The notes: generated from the letters alone by a model not told the origin. A DNA stretch of 64,000 nucleotides from Emydura subglobosa (GCA_007922225.1 ML679946.1:90937313-91001312), one strand, 5' to 3'; shown: positions 1 to 41,164, counted from the stretch's first letter. Translations and numbers: made by a program.

Positions 1-418
1 TAAGGCAAGGCCATTTCACTCTGTGCACAGATCATGAAAAGTTCTTAGGAATGCAGAAGGAAATAAGCCTCGGCTGAATTCAGCAAGCTCTGCAACCTTG
101 ATAGATAAGTTGTAGTTAGCTGCAAAACATCTGTAAAAGTATCTTATGAATAATAATATAGACCAATAGTTATAGAGGAAATAGGTTTGTTCCCTTGTAA
201 GGGGGATATGTATGGTCTTGTCATGAATGTTTAAGTAGCAATAAGGTATAAAACTGTCTGTAATCCTTTGTTCGGGGTCTTTTTCCACTGTCCACTTGTG
301 GGCTTGGGAATTGACCTTCTGCAGAATAAATTCTTTTAGAGACTGTCCAGCCTGAAATCCTGTGTGGGTCTCTTATCGGTGCAAGGTAACAAACCACACT
401 TGGAATCTTTTTCCAACA
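1..418 (+). mobile_element. Retroviral-type LTR, 5' end outside window
   Basis: The block has LTR architecture: a TATA box (TATAAAA) at 247-253, a poly(A) signal (AATAAA) at 325-330 and a CA-type end near 418. Sequence after the end resembles CR1 rather than a primer-binding site and gag, so this looks like a solo LTR or a 3' LTR. The left border is not visible. No retroviral coding sequence was recognised nearby. The LTR call rests on motif spacing; the family is not identified. Confidence 0.55.
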
Positions 419-434
419 TACCCCAGTGATTCCC

Positions 435-519
435 CAGATCGAGGGAAGTGATTATTCCCCTCTATTCGGCACTGCTGAGGCAACATTTGGAGTATTGTCT
501 AGTTTTGGCCCCCTTAGGA
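435..519 (+). mobile_element. CR1 LINE fragment
   Basis: A short stretch resembles the CR1 region just after the reverse transcriptase, where the consensus reads like 'cctctattcggcactg' followed by 'ggagtattg'. It is cut on the left by the LTR and on the right, near 520, by sequence that becomes Harbinger transposase. It is a scrap with no coding potential. Confidence 0.6.
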
Positions 520-539
520 ACTCAGGGCTGTTCCAAAAG

Positions 540-997
540 ATGCGAGCAGAGACTTTCTTCCCTGACCAAAAAATAAATACTGGTGATGTTGAAATGCCAG
601 TTGTGATCCTGGGAGGCCCTGCATACCCATTGCACCCCTGGTTGATGAAACTGTACACTGGGCACTTGGACAACGAGAAGGCGATGTTCAATAATGGGCT
701 CAGCAAGTGTAGAATGGTCATGGAATGTGCTTCTGGATGTTTAAAGGTGCGCTGGTGCAGTTTATTCACTAGACTAGACCTCAGTGAAAAAAAATCCCAG
801 CAGTTATCTCTGCATGCTTTGTGTTCCATAATGTCTGTGAGACAAAGCGGGTGAAGTTTCTGGTGTGTTCAGTCATGGAGGCAGATAGTCAGGCTGCCAG
901 TTTTGAGCCGCCAGACAGCAGTGCAACACTGAGAGCCAACCGCGGCGCGCTGCACCTCAGGGAAGCCTTGAAAAATCGATTTTGCAGTGAGTCCTAA
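540..997 (+). pseudogene. PIF/Harbinger transposase (HARBI1-like), C-terminal remnant
   Basis: The translation from about 540 to 800 follows the C-terminal part of HARBI1-like DDE transposases: 'GDVEMPVVILG', then 'AYPLHPWLMK', then a segment with the family pattern of Phe-Asn, Ser-Cys-Arg, Glu-Cys and 'LKVRW'. Near 800-815 the frame shifts. The next frame continues with a 'VISACFVFHNVCE' block and runs to a TAA at 995-997. Where the family has Gly-Asp before Pro-Ala-Tyr-Pro this copy has Gly-Gly, so an acidic residue of the catalytic triad is lost. The N-terminal half is absent. Confidence 0.75.
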
Positions 998-1334
998 TGT
1001 TTCTGAAAAATCTTCCCATCCCATCCCTCATCCATTCCCCAGCAATACAGCACTGTGCTAGCCCCCACCCCAGCGCTAATCCCCACGGTCTCAGTAAAGT
1101 AATCTTTAAAGAAGTGCATTTTTTTTATTGTTGATCATTTAAGAGTGGAGGGAAAGGAAGTTATTTCAACACTTCGCATGCACTTTAATGGGGTTGTGAG
1201 GGGACACAGAACAAAGTTTCAATGTGAAAACAGCACAGTCCCATTTCTTAAAGAGGCTGGTACCTCTTTCTGCTCCCCTCACCCAGGATGAAGTGCAGCA
1301 CCTGTTACACCCTTCTCAACCTCCTCCTAGATCA

Positions 1335-3110
1335 CTTCGGAGTGGGGGCTAGGAAAGAGTGCGTGGGCTGAGAGTTTTGCAGGGGTTTCAGGGGGAATCT
1401 GTCCTGCCGCCCTTCTTCTTGAAGCTCAACCAAACGCCGCAACATGTCCGACTGATTCCTCATTATGCGCAGCAGCTCATCCTGCGTAGCATGCTCACGT
1501 TTTTGGGTCGCCTTCCTATTGTCCATGTCCATGTTCATTTTCTCCGATAATGAAAACCTCCAGGCTCTCAGCTCTGTGTCAGCAGCCACGGAGGCATTCA
1601 TTATCTCAGTGAATGTGTCAGCCCGAGGTGTTTTTTTCCATCTTCTAATCTGCGATAGGCAGTCAGCGGGAGTAGTAGATGCTGAACTGAAGGTTGCGCT
1701 GTGCCCTGAAAGGCAAGCAAAGCACAAGGTATCCATTGTTAGCTGGTCCCATGGACAGAAAACAATGTTACAATATAAAAATAACTCCCCGTTACATTCC
1801 CAACGGAACAGCAGACCCGTATACCAATCTCTACCCATTGCAGGGGTCATAGTGCCTTTCCAGCCATGGTAAGCAAGGGACTGGGGCATCCATTTCAGGG
1901 AAATCCCCATACTACCAGCAAGATTGTTGTGCCCCCCTGACCCTCCCCAAAATTGATTCTTGAAAGGTGGTACAGAGGGTGTGTGGGGGGGGAGTGAAAT
2001 TCCCCTGGGCAAAACCATATATGGGCACTCATCTTGCGATTCCCCTAAGACCGATTGCAGTCACGTGCTGTCTTGTAACTTGTGGTTTACGTACCCCCCA
2101 AAAAAACCTCCCATGGCAGAGTTAAAAAAAAACCAGATTGTATGGAGTGGGTACTGCACATTTGCTCCATCTTCCCTAGGTGACCATGAGTGATATCTGT
2201 CTTCTGAGGGTAATAGAGGTGGAAAGGGAGGATTTACTGCAAGCTTATGGATACAGGCCTGGCCCTTATGCTGCTATGCTGTGTTCCGTGATGATGCCTG
2301 AGCAATTATTAAGAGCGTGGTGGGGGAAAGTGTCCTATCATGGTGGAAGAAATAAGGCTGCTCTTCCCAGAAATCTTCTGCAAAGGATCACAGAGTACCT
2401 AAATGAAAGTTTCCTGGAGGTATCCATAGAGGATTCTCGGAGCATCCCTGTGCACATAAACATTCTTTTCCGGGAAGAACCACTTGCTTAGCTGAACCAA
2501 CAACAAGAAAGCCCATCCCCCCCCACCACACTCATTTTTTTTTCTGCTATGACAAGAAGCTGGACTGGGGAGATAACCATAGAAATGAGATTTGCAGTAC
2601 ATACTCACCAGATGTGCCTTCTCTGGCCTCTTGATCGTTCACGCTGTCCTGCATCCAGGTGGGTTGTTCTGGGTTTACAAACAACTTCTGGCTTTCAGAG
2701 AGAATGGATTCCCCAGTTGCCTGGCCCCTGTTCTCCTTCTCCTCATCCACAGAGTCCTCCTCATTCATCCTGGATTCCCCTGAGGTATTGCTCCAGCATG
2801 GCGATACAATTGTGGGGTTACCGCCAAGAATCGCATGCAGCTCTTCATAAAAGCGGCATGTCTTTGGTGACAAACCAGAATGACTGTTCGCCTCCCAAGT
2901 TTTCTGAACCACCTGCCTCAGCTCTTTGATTTTTAAGACAGCACTGCTGCTTCCTGTGCTCCTTTTCCAACCTGCCGAGCAATATCTCTCTGTAAATATC
3001 TAAATTCCTTTTGCTGGCTCGGAGCTGAGCCAGCACAGACGCTTCGCCCCACAGACCTATGATATCCAAGCCCTCCGGTTTGGGGCATGCCGTCACCATA
3101 ATCAGTTCTG
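1335..3110 (-). pseudogene. Myb/SANT-like DNA-binding protein of a Harbinger element, broken
   Basis: Three blocks on the minus strand read in N-to-C order. Block A (about 3100-2905) holds the trihelix part, with 'IIGLWGEASVLAQLR' and 'RNLDIYREI'. Block B (about 2905-2560) holds 'KTCRFYEELHAILGG' and an acidic tail. Block C (about 1690-1335) is the charged C-terminal part with 'ELLRIMRNQSDMLRRLVELQ', ending in a stop at 1332-1334. Blocks A and B are in different frames, a frameshift near 2905. About 870 bp separates B from C, which may be an intron or an insertion. In active elements this protein binds the transposon ends. Confidence 0.65.
2186..2491 (+). CDS. Uncharacterised ORF of about 101 codons inside the Harbinger element
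   Basis: An open frame runs from ATG at 2186 to a TAG after 'REEPLA'. It lies on the strand opposite the Myb-like gene, in the space between its blocks B and C. A pyrimidine-rich stretch ending in AG (2178-2179) sits just upstream, like a splice acceptor. The product is mixed-charge, with no signal peptide or membrane segment. I do not recognise a family. It could be an exon of an accessory transposon gene, or a chance ORF. Confidence 0.3.
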   Translation: MSDICLLRVIEVEREDLLQAYGYRPGPYAAMLCSVMMPEQLLRAWWGKVSYHGGRNKAALPRNLLQRITEYLNESFLEVSIEDSRSIPVHINILFREEPLA

Positions 3111-3659
3111 CTGGCAAGCTATCTCCACACTGACAAAACCGGACATGGTAATTCAAAATTTCCTGGGGTTTGAGGGGAGGGGCTGGTTTCTGTGAACATG
3201 GCCACAGTGCAGCAGTGTGTGACCGTGCAGAGCAGTCACAGCAGAGCATTGTGGGATAACTCACGGAGGCAAATTACACCAAATTACTCTGTGCTCCGCC
3301 TACACTGCCACTCATTTGACCCAAACAATTCAATTTCAGCACTACACCACTTGTGGGGGTGGTTTTATTACATTGAATTTTCCTGCGATTTAAGTCAATG
3401 GACCTGACCAGCCAGTGACGATGCATACATTATGTGGTTAACAGAAGCTGCATTCCATTGACCTACCTTCGCTGTGTGGACCAAGCCTAAGATAACAAGA
3501 CGCTTACCCCATTTGGTTTTGCCAGTGTTCCTCAGAATTTTTGTGGCCTGCCCATTCCGACCCTACATTGGTTTCATGAAGCTCTTCTTTGGCAATGGTT
3601 ATAATAATTGTGTAGGAAACAGACAGTGCTATTTTAATTGTTAATGATCTATTGTTAGG

Positions 3660-5260
3660 GGAGTGTAGCAAGGTGCTGTGGCCTTTCTCAGCGCCTGGGC
3701 CCGAGGAAGGGTCATGACGGCCCTACTGGACAGACCCAGACTCTGCAGACCAAGCCACCCAGAAGCAGAGGGGCAGAGCCAGGGCCACGGAGGGAAGTAT
3801 AAAAGGCAGGCCCAGTAGCTCAGTCAGGGGGAAGTTGCTGCTGGATGCAAATGAGTCTTCCAAGGGGCTGTGGTCTAGGCCTGACCCAGGCCCTGCGGTT
3901 GTTTGGAGCAACTGTCCCACTGAGTGGAGCCTCCAAAGCCTGCCCGGATTGCCGCACCCTAGTGACTGGATAGGGCCGCTGGACCCGGGTGACTGGAGAG
4001 AGCAGCCGAGCCCAAGTGACTGGGTAGGGCCGCCGGACTCTAGTAGCTGGGAGCAGCTATCCGAGCCCACGGGGTGTCAGAAACCTGATGTGGAGGACCC
4101 ACCGGAGTGGACTGAACCTCGTGGACCAGAGGAACCCCTGGGACCCTGTGACCTGGAGGAGCTGCCCTCCACTGATGACCCTGAGGAGTTTCCCGACCTG
4201 CCACCTGTCGATAGTGAGGGACTCTCAGGATGCCCGCTTGCTGTTTACCCCAGTGACCTGGGCGGGGGGGCACAACATGTGGATACAGGTGCCCAGGGAC
4301 AACTGACTAGAGAGTGGCTGAGTGTGTCAGCGTGTTGCGGCTGGATCCCCGCTGACTCAGTGGTAAAACGCTTTGCCACTGATAGGGTCCTGGGCTGGGA
4401 TGCAGTGGAGTCGGGTGGGCCTGCGTCCCCCTTCCCTAACCACCCTGGAAATGCTTGGCGTCCTCTGCACTGCTGGCCAGAGGACAACGAGCTTTGCCAG
4501 CCCCGCCTGACTGTAAGGCCAGGGGCTATAGACCACTGCTTACTTGGCCCGCCCGCTTGATGGCCAGGGGCTATTGACTCAGGCACTAGCCCTGCCTGGC
4601 TTGAGGGCCGAGGGTTGTAAACTACTTTACTCACCCCACTTGTTGGAAGGCCGGGGGCTATAGACTGCTTCACCTGCCCCACCCTGTCTGAGAGCCAGTG
4701 GCACCAACTACTTAACAGCCCCGCCTGTTGGAAGGCCGGGGGCTATAGATTGCTTCACCTGCCCTGCCTGCTTGAGGGCCAGGGGCAACAGACTGCGTAT
4801 CAGATTGCTTCACCTGCCCTGCCTGCTTGAGGGCCGGGGTCTGTAAACTGGGTACCTTGCCTGCCCGCTTGAGGGTCGAGGGCAACAGACTGCTCTCCAG
4901 CCCCGCCCTGTTTGAAGGCCGGGGGCTATAGACTGTGTATACTTGCCAGCCCCACTCAAGAGCTGGGGGCTAAAGACTACTTTGCCTGCCCCTGCCCGAG
5001 GGCAATAGACTACTCACCTGCCCCGCCTATTGGGAGCGCAGAGGTCATGGACACTGTGCGAGCCCTGCCCTACACGAGGGCCAGGGGGCTACAGACTGCT
5101 AGAAAAGCCTGCCCCGCTTGGGGCTGGGTCTAAAAGACTCATGAGCTGAGAGCTTTTTCCCTCAGACAAAAGTGCTGTGGCCATCCTTGGAGCCTGGGCC
5201 TGAGGAAGGGTTGCGACGCTCCCCGGATGGACCATGCCACCAGCCTACAGGGAGCAATAC
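3660..5260 (+). repeat. GC-rich TATA-containing repeat unit flanked by similar ends
   Basis: The block is far richer in GC than its surroundings. A stretch of about 60 bp at 3671-3731 recurs with visible similarity at 5170-5232 in the same orientation; both begin with 'gtgctgtggcc' and contain 'gcctgggcc' and 'gaggaagggt'. A TATAAAAG box lies at 3798-3805. An open frame at 3835-4560 is dominated by repeats of Ser-Asp-Trp, Gly-Pro and acidic runs; I read it as a by-product of GC-rich tandem sequence. The unit could be an LTR-like element, or one period plus the start of the next of a long tandem repeat. Class unknown. Confidence 0.5.
4519..5130 (+). repeat. Minisatellite, about 13 degenerate units of about 45 bp
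   Basis: Degenerate units are built around 'ggggctatagact', a pyrimidine-rich stretch such as 'cacctgccctgcctg', and 'cttgagggcc'. Clear units start near 4519, 4562, 4608, 4652, 4695, 4736 and onward to about 5090. Unit length varies from about 40 to 60 bp with substitutions and small indels, so the array is old or loosely homogenised. Confidence 0.75.
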
Positions 5261-5489
5261 TCACCATGTTGTCTACCTCATCAAGAAACTTTCTAGAATA
5301 GAGGATTCAGTCTGTTGGATGATATAGACACCAATCAAAGATGAGTGAATCCTACCTGCTTGGAGTTTTCCTGAGTTTTCTCCCATTTCTAGACCTGATC
5401 CTGAGGGCTACATTGAGTGGACCCTTAGAATATGTGCTGACTACTTATGCTAAACAATCTGTTCCACCTTACATTTAGTTCTGACACAT

Positions 5490-5640
5490 GGAGGACCTTT
5501 CCCAGACCTGAAGAAGAGCTCTGCATGGCCTGAAAGATTGTGTCTCTGACAAACAGAAGTTGGTCCAATAAAAGATATTACCTCACCCACCATGTGTGTC
5601 TAATATTGTGGGACCAACATGGCTACAACTACACCGCTGT
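5490..5640 (-). mobile_element. Fold-back element, family B copy
   Basis: This copy contains 'agacctgaagaagagctctg', then 'ttggtccaataaaagatatt' and 'acctcacccacc', ending in 'ggctacaactacacc'. It matches one arm of the near-complete palindromic copy at 53294-53516. Further partial copies lie at 20609-20715 and 26814-26880. Confidence 0.7.
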
Positions 5641-5884
5641 TAGTAAAACATTTATTGGACTTAGATAAAGTTGTAATTGCTAATAAAACAAAAGGCTTTA
5701 AGGACAAAGAGAAACTGGACTGCAAGCACTTAACTCATAGGAAATGCAAAAGAGTAGATAGTGTGATTGTGTCTTGAAAATTATCCTCCCAGTATCCTCC
5801 ACATAGTTTCAGACTAGAGACCTTCAGAGAGCTGCTCTCAGACTTTAATGCCAGAAAGTCCATGCAGGACACTTTCAAAGAGTA

Positions 5885-6285
5885 GGGTTGGTTAAAATTT
5901 TTTTTTTAATCAGAACTGTTCCTGTTTCTCTTTTGCCTGAAATAAGTGTCTTGATTCCTATTGTTTTTCTACATTTCTTACTGTCACAACTTTTTCCAGT
6001 TGGAGAACAATAAACAAAAGTCTGAAAACTGGGTTTTTCTGCACATTCACCCTTTTTAGCCTTTTTCTGTGGGGAAAAGCAAAAATGAGAAGGAAAGGAG
6101 GGGAAAGAAAACCCTGAAAATTGAGAACAAATTTTTGGTTTTCAAAATTGAAACAAATCATTTTAAGTCACAACAAAATGAAAATGCTTGTTTAAAAAAA
6201 TTCTGCAGGAAATTTTCCATCTGACTAATTTCAAAGGGGAATTTTTCTCACAAACATTTCACAGGAAATTAAACCAATTCTATTA
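5885..6285. mobile_element. Possible MITE with imperfect terminal inverted repeats
   Basis: The left end reads 'ggttggttaaaattttt' and the right end, reverse-complemented, reads 'aattggtttaatttcc', an imperfect inverted repeat around AT-rich sequence. No coding sequence is present. Family and target duplication could not be fixed. Confidence 0.35.
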
Positions 6286-6289
6286 CTGA

Positions 6290-8360
6290 GTGATTGGCAT
6301 TGATACACCAAGTACTCAGTTTGCTGCAGCCTGGTTTTCCTACCACAGGTCCTGGTCTCCCTGTTTGTATTCAAAGCATCTTCCTAAATGCAAAATCAAG
6401 AAAAGTTTATTAAAATTAACTAAGGGAGACAGAGGCTGTAGGCAACAACAAGAGAAGGACTAATTAGTAGGTGCTGGGATCCTTGTTGGGTATAGAGGAG
6501 CATGATAACAATGCTAGGGACTCCAGGAGACACAGTCATTGCTCAGATGAATAAAATGCACCAGGTAGGAGTATTCCTAAATTTTCCCAACTCCAAGAGT
6601 CCGTGGGAGGACTGTTCCCAGCCTTATTAATCCTAGTGGTGTCTAAGGCAAGATGACTGCCATTGTAATGGATAAGAGTTAGGTTAGGGAAGGGGGAAGA
6701 ATATCTTAAGGTGCCACTATTGAGTGTAGGAACATGGTTGATTGGGGACAACACTAGATGCTGGAGAAGTCTGTGCTGTATGTCAGGAAGACCAAAGAGG
6801 TAAACAGGCGCTGATCTAGAAATGAGCCAAAGGTGACTCTTCGGAAGGTTCTGAAATGTTCCTTTTCTATGCTATATCATAGTTTTGCCTATTTCAGCAT
6901 TTGTGGGATCAATTGAAGTTTGTGCCCCTGAACTGCCATAACCTTGTAAGAGATTGAGGTGACGTCCCCAGCCATCCATTCCTGAGAGATTTGCATAGCA
7001 AAATACTCATTTTCTGGTGTAGCTGATACTACAGTCCTCTTCACAATAATTCTCAGCTTGCCACCTGCTGGAGGCCAAGCTTCTCGCCATGGTCTAAACC
7101 CACAGCTTTGCTCAACAGCCGGAGTGCATTTTCATGGATCTCTTTCATATTGTCTTCAACCTGAGGAATTTGTAGGACAAGAGAGTGAGGCCAGTGTGGG
7201 GGAGGGGAGAGATAGTTCTCCTAGCATCTACACCCACAAACACCTATGTTACAATCGACCAGATCCATTGCAGAGTGAGATCAGTGGGAAGTCTTCTATT
7301 GACTTCACTGAGCAGTGGAGTAGTCTCAGACGCAGGAATTTAGCTTAAACTGACAGACACTGCCAAGTAAAATGACTTAGTTCACCAGTTTCTCCCAACT
7401 CTTAGGAAAAGCTATGGCTGCCAGAGTGGTGAAGACCAATCAGGGTCTCAGAACCAACCATAACAATAATTACTTGGAAAGTGTCAGAAGTGAGATCTGG
7501 GATAGGAAATACCACTGAGTTGAATGTAGGTTGCTTTAGTCAGCAAATTAAATTGTATTTGTACATTTCAAAATGAGGAAAAACTAGACATATCTAAATC
7601 TTTCAATTTGAGCATTATAGCGATAATTAAAATACTGTATTAATAATTGATTTTAACCCATAAGATAAATGCTCTTTAAAGGAACACTGAATATGAGAAA
7701 AGAAAAATCAATTTTGAGTTTGAGTTGAATTTCTGAATCTGTTATGTTGGGGGATGGGGAGGGTGTAAGGTGGGGTTGAAATTAGGCATAAACCTAGAGA
7801 TGATACTGTCAATATTACAGGAAAACGCTGAGCATGAGAGAATACAGATCTCAGCTGAACAGAAATTCTGTGTCATAGTCTTGCAATAGGAAGTGTTTAT
7901 GCCACACTGTGCAGGATATGAGAATTTTCATGCATTACCTATATCATCATAGCTTATATCACAAAGCTGGTTCAGTATCCAGAGTGTGTAATCAGCACAA
8001 GAATTGTTGGGTCTCATGGCAACCATGCACTAATTTCTGAAAGATGCAAACATCAAGGAGGGAAAGAAATTTGATAGGGTGTTACAAGGGTGTTTAACTA
8101 GGAATAATGGGATGAAGCTGCACAAAAGAAATTGTAGGGTAAATATTATGACATTCTTCCTAGCAGTGTAGTCGGAGTGAAAAATAATCTTTCAGTTTCT
8201 CCGAGGACCTGATCCTTTGCTCACTGAAGTGAAGGACAAAGCTACCACTGACTTTAGCAGTGCAAGATCAAGGCCTAAATCTTCTTCCAGAGTGTAATTC
8301 ATCTTCTAGATGGTACTGAGTGGGGAAATTTACATTTGTGTATCATCTGTGAAATAATTC
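6290..8360. other. Spacer downstream of WASHC5, no gene recognised
   Basis: No coding exon, RNA gene or long repeat was recognised here. In human, SQLE lies tail to tail with WASHC5; I looked for its C-terminal exons on the plus strand and found none, so SQLE, if syntenic, is left of the window. Short motifs such as those near 8205-8275 resemble old reptile interspersed repeats but are too short to classify. Confidence 0.5.
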
Positions 8361-8364
8361 AAAC

Positions 8365-8715
8365 CCACTGTTTTCCATATTATTTTATTTGTGATACAAA
8401 AGTCAATCTTCCACAAATAGTTCTTTAGAACATAAAACTAAATGATTTTGTACATAAACAATTACATACAGCATTTATAATGTGCAGTACAAAATGTGTG
8501 CTGCTTGGATGTGATAGAAATTGCACATGATAGCATGATCTAAACAAGATTAGTTATATGAACTAGTGCTGACGGTTACATTTTATTCAGACCATTGTGG
8601 TTATTTCCCAAGACACAGAAAACACACAGTTCTGAAGTGTTATTTTCTTCTTCCTCACCCCTCCCCAAGTTCACTTGCTTTGTAATTGCAAGAAGGCTCA
8701 TTCTTATTTCCACAT
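8365..8715 (-). other. WASHC5: WASHC5 3' untranslated region (probable)
   Basis: Sequence following the WASHC5 stop codon on the minus strand. The distal limit is inferred from the AATAAA at 8384-8389 plus about 20 nt. Another AATAAA at 8582-8587 could give a shorter 3' end. Confidence 0.5.
8384..8389 (-). promoter_or_regulatory. WASHC5: Candidate WASHC5 poly(A) signal
   Basis: AATAAA on the minus strand, about 330 nt beyond the stop codon. A second candidate is at 8582-8587, about 130 nt beyond the stop. Which one is used cannot be decided from sequence. Confidence 0.5.
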
Positions 8716-38587
<29,872 letters not shown>

Positions 38588-39407
38588 CTGTAAAAACAAA
38601 AAATCCACACATTCAGCATATTTTAAATGGCTCAATCTATAAAGATATTAAAGCAACTCTGGAAAAACTATTATAATAAAACTCTATATCCTCCAGAATT
38701 TGTGAGGAGATGGCAGATGAAAAACAAACACTGTAGTGTATCTTCAGCATATATACAGCATTTAGCTAAGCCAACTCTGAGATCAGATGAGAAATTGTAG
38801 CATATATTCCTTTACCAAAAGATTTCAGGACAACTGCTAAAGAGCAAAATAATAGAGCAGATGATAGGCCACACAACAGAAGCTAGATACTGACACAAGC
38901 TAGTACTTTATGACTTAAGAATAGCACAGTCACTTTAGATCTGTAACACAACACAGCCAAAGATGCTACAGCAATGTGAATAAACACATAGATGAATGGG
39001 AGCTAATCGCAGCAGAGGTCCATTCATTTATTCATAGCTACACAGACACCTTTTGTTATCATGGTCAAGTTTCTAGATCATAGTCATCTCCCTCAAAATC
39101 AGGAATCTTAATTTTACCCAGTTAAAAGACCCCAAAATACAAAAACACCTTACCCAGCTGAAGTGTTTATGTTTGTCCAATACCTGTGCCAGGGAGCTCC
39201 CTGGCCCACTCTCTCCAAAGAGAACATTATAAGAAACCAAACAAACACATTGCTGCATTTTACATATGGGGTACACACATTTCTCCATGATGGTGTCAAT
39301 ATATTTCATTGTACTGTACTGCACAGTGTATTTTAATATTAATGTAAACCAGCAACACTCTCTCTCCAATGCAATTGAGATAGATATATCTAATATGCCT
39401 CTTTTCC

Positions 39408-39565
39408 AAACGAGGCAAGCATCATTAGCTCTATTTTATAGATAAATTACCTGAGCCACAGATAGGTTATATGACTTGTCTAAGATGACAGAGCAAGTCA
39501 TTGGCAGAGACGGGAAGAGAACCGAGGTGGCCAGAAACCCAGTCTGAGCTTAATCCTGTAGGCTA
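39408..39565 (-). mobile_element. MIR-type SINE, antisense
   Basis: Reads as an inverted MIR: 'ctattttatagataaatt', 'gagccacagataggtta', 'gacttgtctaagatgacag', 'gcaagtcattggcagaga'. Lies in WASHC5 intron 1. A poly-A run of about 19 bases follows at 39597-39615. Confidence 0.7.
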
Positions 39566-40799
39566 CAGCTATCACTGGAGCAAAAACTGTATAGTTAAAA
39601 AAAAAAAAAAAAAAAGCAAAGAAATCCACAACTGTCACAATCACTTCCTTTGTCATGTTGTTTCAGTCAATACAATCACGTGTAAAGTATGAATAAAAAA
39701 ATCAAAATTAATGGATCTGTTTGCAGGCTTGGCCCATAAGCATTTTGCTCAATTTTTGCATGTCTCTCAGCTTGGCCAATGGAAATCAACAAAATCAGTT
39801 TCACTTTTATTTATAGTTACTTTTCCTGTGAGATATTTAGTGCAGCAATGTTAAAGGTAACTGTTTTCATTTTAAAACACATCTGTGGCAACCTTTGTAT
39901 TGATTTTAGGTTTCATAAAAGCTTGTTTTTAAAAATGTTGAGCTAAATTTAAGTTGACAGCTTCCCCTTTAAATCCATTCTACCACAATCTGTCTAATAA
40001 GGGCCCAATCTTTCTACCATTTAAATACACAACCCTGGAATGAATTTTGGCTGTATGCAGGAGTTTGCCCATGCAGTGATTATTGCAGGATCGGAGCCTA
40101 AATCAAGGAGAGCATGACAAGGCCCTAAATTATGCCTCACCCTGTACTCCAAAAAAGAGACTCATCAGTCTAACATGGTTTCTTGATTTTAAATGAATGT
40201 CACATTAACATATTGCAAAAACAACAAAACTGTTTGTTTTACCAAACAAAAACACAACTTGCAGAGCGGTTGTCTTACTCACTGGGACAGAGATAGGCCC
40301 TCATTTTGGATTCCTATTAAAGGCTTCTTCTAGCAATCAATGACTTTTGCACAGTACATTTCAATGAGCTGCAGAAGAACTCACTCACTTTCATCCCAAC
40401 TTCCCCCTCACTGGCATTCAGCAATTTCCCTTTGCACCAAGCCCACATCAACCAGGTACTCCAGATCCATCTTCCCCAGCAGAGAAATGCAGTAAGTGCC
40501 TCACAAAACACAACCTACACCCACCCAGGAAACAACACCCACACAATTCCACTGTCCCCCTCCCCCATCACAGTCGGTTGCACACTAACTCCCTAAAATA
40601 AGCCAGCCCCAGCACCTCCCAACCCCCCAGGATTACCCAGCGCCCCAATGAACCCTCAATTATCCGCTCCCCAAAATCACACCACCACCTCCTCGAGGGG
40701 GTGGGGCGGGGCGGGGCAGAGCACCTCTCCCCTCCCCCAAATGAGCTCCCTAAGAATGCCCTGGGCCTGCCAAGCCGGTGAAGCCGCCCCCACACTTAC

Positions 40800-41000
40800 T
40801 GTGCCAGCCACTCCCCTGCTGCTGGCCGGGCTCCCTCTCTACCCAGGAAGGGGCAGGGCACCCCCTGACCTCTCCGGCCGACGAAGGCAGTTTCAGGCCT
40901 GGGCGTCGCCGCACTCTGGAAGCCCCCACTGCGAGGCGACGGGAGCAGCCTTCGGTCCGCCCACCCCACGCCAGCAGCCCTGGGTCATGTGCACAGGCGC
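40800..41000 (-). other. WASHC5: Probable WASHC5 non-coding exon 1
   Basis: The 3' end is set by a strong donor (GTAAGT at 40799-40794). The 5' end is a guess within the CpG island. Splicing to the acceptor at 38588 would remove an intron of about 2.2 kb. Confidence 0.5.
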
Positions 41001-41059
41001 CGGCTGATGAGGCGGTTCCTGCTCGCTGCCTGCCCGCCCGCCCGCGGAGACTCTTTGCC

Positions 41060-41164
41060 TGCCGCCCTCGGGCCTCGGCGCGCGGCTGCGGTTCCTATAG
41101 GAACGGAAGGGAAGGCGGCCTGCTCCCGGCCGGGCCGCGTCAGGGCCTCAACCGCTGGCAGCAG
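41060..41164 (+). other. NSMCE2: Probable NSMCE2 non-coding exon 1
   Basis: The 3' end is set by 'gctggcagcag' followed by GTAGGG. The 5' end is not determined. It would splice to the acceptor before the coding exon at 46352, unless further non-coding exons exist. Confidence 0.45.

Larger units (their letters stand above)
520..3490. mobile_element. Decayed PIF/Harbinger DNA transposon, two-gene type
   Basis: This interval holds the two proteins typical of PIF/Harbinger elements: a transposase C-terminus on the plus strand (540-997) and a Myb/SANT-like DNA-binding protein on the minus strand (about 3100 down to 1335). The transposase N-terminus is missing, so the left side is truncated near 520. 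The right border near 3490 is estimated from sequence like the ends of the short Harbinger MITEs elsewhere in the window. Both genes are broken, so the copy cannot move by itself. Confidence 0.65.

Noticed and set aside
6536..7348. Candidate SQLE 3' exons, expected from human synteny
   Set aside because: No frame in 1-8300 on the plus strand matches the recalled SQLE C-terminus.
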